A DNA stretch of 64,000 nt from assembly GCA_920105625.2 (NCBI GenBank), contig OV050032.1, forward strand, positions 90,380,542 through 90,444,541, read 5' to 3'. The notes under the pieces are model-generated. The model was given only the letters and a program-made list of their open reading frames with translations. It had not been told where the DNA came from and did no database searches. Below, one piece after another: positions 61,108 through 64,000 of this stretch (position 1 is its first letter; every line of letters starts with the position of its first letter). This stretch comes from Clusia tigrina. Its lineage: Eukaryota; Arthropoda; Insecta; Diptera; Clusiidae. The position numbers and the translations under genes are program-made.

Positions 61108-64000
61108 TGTAACAATCAAGTACTCGAGCCTCTTGCCAATCTAATCTATCGCTCAAAGCTATGCTACCCTTGAGTCCCAAATCAAACACTGATAAAACTT
61201 CAAATGGCCCTAACTTCTATACGGTACGTCCTACACCTATCAAAGTTTGCAATATACAAATGCTTGTAACTTTTTACTGGAGCGTCACAAAACCTTGAAA
61301 TTTTGTAACTATAAATTACTCGAGCCTCTTGTCAATTAAAGTTATCGCTCAAAGCTATACTACCCTTGAGTCCCAAATCAAACACTGAGAAAACTTCAAA
61401 TGGCCCTAACTTCTATACGGTACGTCCTACACCTATCAAAGTTTGCAATATACAAATGCTTGTAAGTTTTTACTGGAGCGTCATAAAACCTTGTAATTTT
61501 GTAACAATAAAGTACTCGAGCCTCTTGTCAATTAAAGCTATCGCTCAAAGCTACGCTACCCTTGAGTCCCAAATCAAACACTGAGAAAACTTCAAATGGC
61601 CCTAACTTCTATACGGTACGTCCTACACCTATCAAAGTTTGCAACATACAAATGCTTGTAACTTTTTACTGGAGCTTCATAAAACCTTGAAATTTTGTAA
61701 CTATAAATTACTCGAGCCTCTTGTCTATTTAAGCTATCGCTCAAAGCTATGTTACCCTTGAGTCCCAAATCAAACACTGAGAAAACTTCAAATGGCCCTA
61801 ACTTCTATACGGTACGTCCTACACCTATTAAAGTTTGTAACATACAAATGCTTGTAACTTTTTACTGGAGCGTCATAAAACCTTTAAATTTTGTAACTAT
61901 AAATTACTCGAGCCTCTTGTCTATTTAAACTATCGCTCAAAGCTATGCTACCCTTGAGTCCCAAATCAGACACTGATAAAACTTCAAATGGCCCTAACTT
62001 CTATACGGTACGTCCTACACCTATCAAAGTTTGCAACATACAAATGCTTGTAAGTTTTTACTGGAGCGTCACAAAACCTTGAAATTTTGTAACAATAAAG
62101 TACTCGAGCCTCTTGTCAATTAAAGCTATCGCTCAAAGCTATGCTACCCTTGAGTCCCAAATCAAACACTGAGAAAACTTCAAATGGCCCTAACTTCTAT
62201 ACGGTACGTCCTACACTTATCAAAGTTTGCAACATACAAATGCTTGTAACTTTTTACTTGAGCGTCAGAAAACCTTGAAATTTTCTAACAATAAAGTACT
62301 CGAGCCTCTTGTCAATTTAATTTATCGCTCAAAGCTATGCTACCCTTGAGTCCCAAATCAAACACTGATAAAACTTCAAATGGCCCTAACATCTATACGG
62401 TACGTCCTACACCTATCAAAGTTTGCAATATACAAATGCTTGTAAGTTTTTACTCGAGCGTCATAAAACCTTGAAATTTTGTAACAATAAAGTACTCGAG
62501 CCTCTTGCCAATTTAACTTATCGCTCAAAGCTATGATACCCTTGAGTCCCAAATCAAACACGGTGAAAACTTCAAATAGCCCTAACTTCTATACGGTACG
62601 TCCTACACCTATCAAAGTTTGCAACATACAAATGCTTGTAAGTTTTTACTGGAGCGTCAGAAAACCTTGAAATTTTGTAACAATAAAGTACTCGAGCCTC
62701 TTGTCTATTTAAGCTATCGCTCAAAGCTATGCTACCCTTGAGTCCTAAATCAAACACTGAGAAAACTTCAAATGGCCCTAACTTCTATTCGGTACGTCCT
62801 ACACCTATCAAAGTTTGCAACATACAAATGCTTGTAACTTTTTACTGGAGCGTCACAAAACCTTGAAATTTTGTAACAATAAAGTACTCGAGCCTCTTGC
62901 CAATCTAATTTATCGCTCAAAGCTATGCTACCCTTGAGTCCCAAATCAAACACTGAGAAAACTTCAAATGGCCCTAACTTCTATACGGTACGTCCTACAC
63001 CTATCAAAGTTTGTAACATACAAATGCTTGTAACTTTTTACTGGAGCGTCATAAAACCTTGAAATTTTGTAACTATAAATTACTCGAGCCTCTTGTCTAT
63101 TTAAACTATCGCTCAAAGCTATGCTACCCTTGAGTCCCAAATCAGACCCTGATAAAACTTCAAATGGCCCTAACTTCTATACGGTACGTCCTACACCTAT
63201 CAAAGTTTGCAACATACAAATGCTTGTAAGTTTTTACTGGAGCGTCACAAAACCTTGAAATTTTGTAACAATAAAGTACTCGAGCCTCTTGTCAATTAAA
63301 GCTATCGCTCAAAGCTATGCTACCCTTGAGTCCCAAATCAAACACTGAGAAAACTTCAAATGGCCCTAACTTCTATACGGTACGTCCTACACCTATCAAA
63401 GTTTGCAACATACAAATGCTTGTAACTTTTTACTGGAGCGTCATAAAACCTTGAAATTTTGTAACAATAAAGTACTCGAGCCTCTTGTCAATTTAATCTA
63501 TCGCTCAAAGCTATGCTACCCATGAGTCCCAAATCAAACACTGAGAAAACTTCAAATGGCTCTAACTTCTATACGGTACGTCCTACACCTATCAAAGTTT
63601 GCAACATACAAATGCTTGTAACTTTTTACTGGAGCGTCATAAAACCTTGAAATTTTGTAACTATAAATTACTCGAGCCTCTTGTCAATTAAAGCTATCGC
63701 TCAAAGCTATGCTACCCTTGAGTCCCAAATCAAACACTGATAAAACTTCAAATGGCCCTAGCTTCTATACGGTACGTCCTACACCTATCAAAGTTTGCAA
63801 CATACAAATGCTTTTAACTTTATACTGGAGCGTCACAAAACCTTGTAATTTTGTAACAATAAAGTACTCGAGCCTCTTGTATATTTAAGCTATCGCGCAA
63901 AGCTATGCTACCCTTGAGTCCCAAATCAAACACTGAGAAAACTTCAATTAGCCCTAACTTCTATACGGTACGTCCTACACCTATCAAAGTTTGCAACATA
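61108..64000 (+). repeat. 23-monomer segmental duplication (copy of 56600-59492, 4508 bp)
   Basis: From 'aacaatcaag' at about 61110 to the window's end, each unit matches the one 4508 bp upstream. The markers 'atgttaccc' (61753), 'cctttaaatttt' (61880), 'tttaacttatcgc', 'acacggtgaaaac' and 'cttcaattagccc' (63942) fit the 4508-bp source, not the 1568-bp alternative at 59545-60900. I see very few differences, for example 'ctatactaccc' near 61356 against 'ctatgctaccc', and 'cttgaaatt' near 63060 where the source has 'cttggaatt'. The copy runs off the right edge. Confidence 0.9.
63942..64000 (+). repeat. Partial satellite monomer at right edge
   Basis: These are the first 59 bp of a monomer of the 'cttcaattagccc' subtype, the same subtype as the unit at 59434. 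The array continues beyond the right edge. Confidence 0.97.

Larger units (their letters stand above)
1..64000 (+). repeat. 196-bp satellite DNA array (326 full monomers)
   Basis: The same 196-bp unit repeats head to tail across the whole window. With the start set at 'cttcaaatgg', units begin at 81, 277, 473, 669 and so on to 63942. The running deficit of 35 bp is fully explained by 21 short monomers, so 326 complete units fit with nothing between them. My consensus has 65 A, 56 T, 49 C and 26 G (38% GC). Landmarks in order are 'caaatggccctaac', 'tacggtacgtcctacacc', 'tttgcaacatacaaatgc', 'ttactggagcgtcataaaac', 'gaaattttgtaac', 'tactcgagcctcttg', 'gctcaaagctatgctaccc' and 'gagtcccaaatcaaacac'. 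Such arrays are typical of centromeric, pericentromeric or subtelomeric heterochromatin in eukaryotes. Which of these applies, and the species, cannot be told from this sequence alone. Confidence 0.99.

Noticed and set aside
522..61584. Plus-strand open frames of 72-75 codons (522-740, 914-1132, 2873-3091, 53713-53940, 56849-57076, 59789-60016, 61366-61584)
   Set aside because: They occur only where chance variants remove stops in two adjacent units, and they repeat at HOR offsets (for example 3136, 2940 and 1568 bp). They are copies of satellite sequence with no protein-like features.
61108..62470. 8-monomer (1568-bp) tandem duplication of 59545-60900 as the source of 61113-62470
   Set aside because: The variants 'atgttaccc', 'cctttaaatttt' and 'ccttgaaatttt' agree with the block 4508 bp upstream and not with the one 1568 bp upstream.
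83..62953. Recurrent minus-strand open frames of 61-83 codons (about one per monomer, beginning MFDLGLKGSIAL or MLQTLIGVGRT)
   Set aside because: They are the same satellite segment read once per unit. The 61-codon versions start with GTG at the positions I checked, 196 is not a multiple of three so no frame continues through the array, and copies differ at many amino-acid-changing sites. The 83-codon versions arise only where 'cttctatacgg' becomes 'cttgtatacgg' or 'cttccatacgg', turning a TAG stop into TAC or TGG. No coding signal is left.
1..64000. CRISPR array
   Set aside because: Repeats are directly adjacent with no unique spacers between them, and the repeat unit is 196 bp, far longer than a CRISPR repeat.
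1..64000. CENP-B box in the monomer
   Set aside because: The core pattern TTCG....A..CGGG is not present in the consensus. The few 'attcgagcc' variants lack the CGGG half.
1..64000. Tandem gene family, rDNA or histone-type repeat
   Set aside because: The 196-bp unit has no conserved coding frame, no tRNA or 5S rRNA internal promoter pattern that I could recognise, and no spacer/gene alternation.

Overview
The whole 64 kb window is one uninterrupted, head-to-tail tandem array of a satellite DNA monomer of 196 bp (about 38% GC). Starting each monomer at its 'cttcaaatgg' motif, I place 326 complete monomers from position 81 to 63941, with an 80-bp partial monomer at the left edge and a 59-bp partial at the right. 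All monomers lie in the same orientation. Register is kept almost perfectly: the total length deficit against 326 x 196 bp is 35 bp, fully explained by eighteen 195-bp monomers, two 193-bp monomers and one 185-bp monomer. I found no gene, RNA gene, transposon or unique spacer. This points to constitutive heterochromatin (centromeric, pericentromeric or subtelomeric) of a eukaryotic nuclear genome. A plant is my best guess from the size and the general wording of the monomer, but the species cannot be named from this sequence.

The interest lies in the layers above the monomer. Monomers fall into recognisable subtypes carrying linked diagnostic variants, and these subtypes recur in fixed order as higher-order repeats (HORs). 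The HOR multiplicity changes along the window. Region 1-7.5 kb has overlapping 12-monomer (2351 bp) and 20-monomer (3919 bp) duplications. Region 7.7-9.6 kb has a 5-monomer repeat (979 bp). Region 9.9-19.5 kb is a mosaic with 10-, 21-, 9- and 32-monomer offsets. Region 19.5-31.6 kb holds two full copies and a piece of a third of a 29-monomer HOR (5681 bp), differing by only about ten substitutions. Region 31.6-33 kb is a shuffled junction. Region 33-44 kb is built on a 16-monomer HOR (3131-3136 bp).

From about 44 kb the monomer subtypes change. Region 43.95-46 kb is a 5-monomer repeat (980 bp), 46-48.5 kb is irregular, 48.5-51.2 kb is a 7-monomer duplication (1372 bp), and 51.4-64 kb mixes 8-, 15-, 16- and 23-monomer duplications (1568, 2940, 3136 and 4508 bp). 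Every junction I traced preserves the 196-bp register, and several fall inside chimeric monomers. This is what repeated unequal homologous exchange or gene conversion would leave, rather than end joining.

Nothing here behaves like a set of cooperating genes. The short open frames of 61 to 83 codons that recur about every 196 bp on the minus strand are by-products of the repeat. 196 is not a multiple of three, the 61-codon frames begin with GTG where I checked rather than ATG, and copies differ by many amino-acid-changing substitutions.
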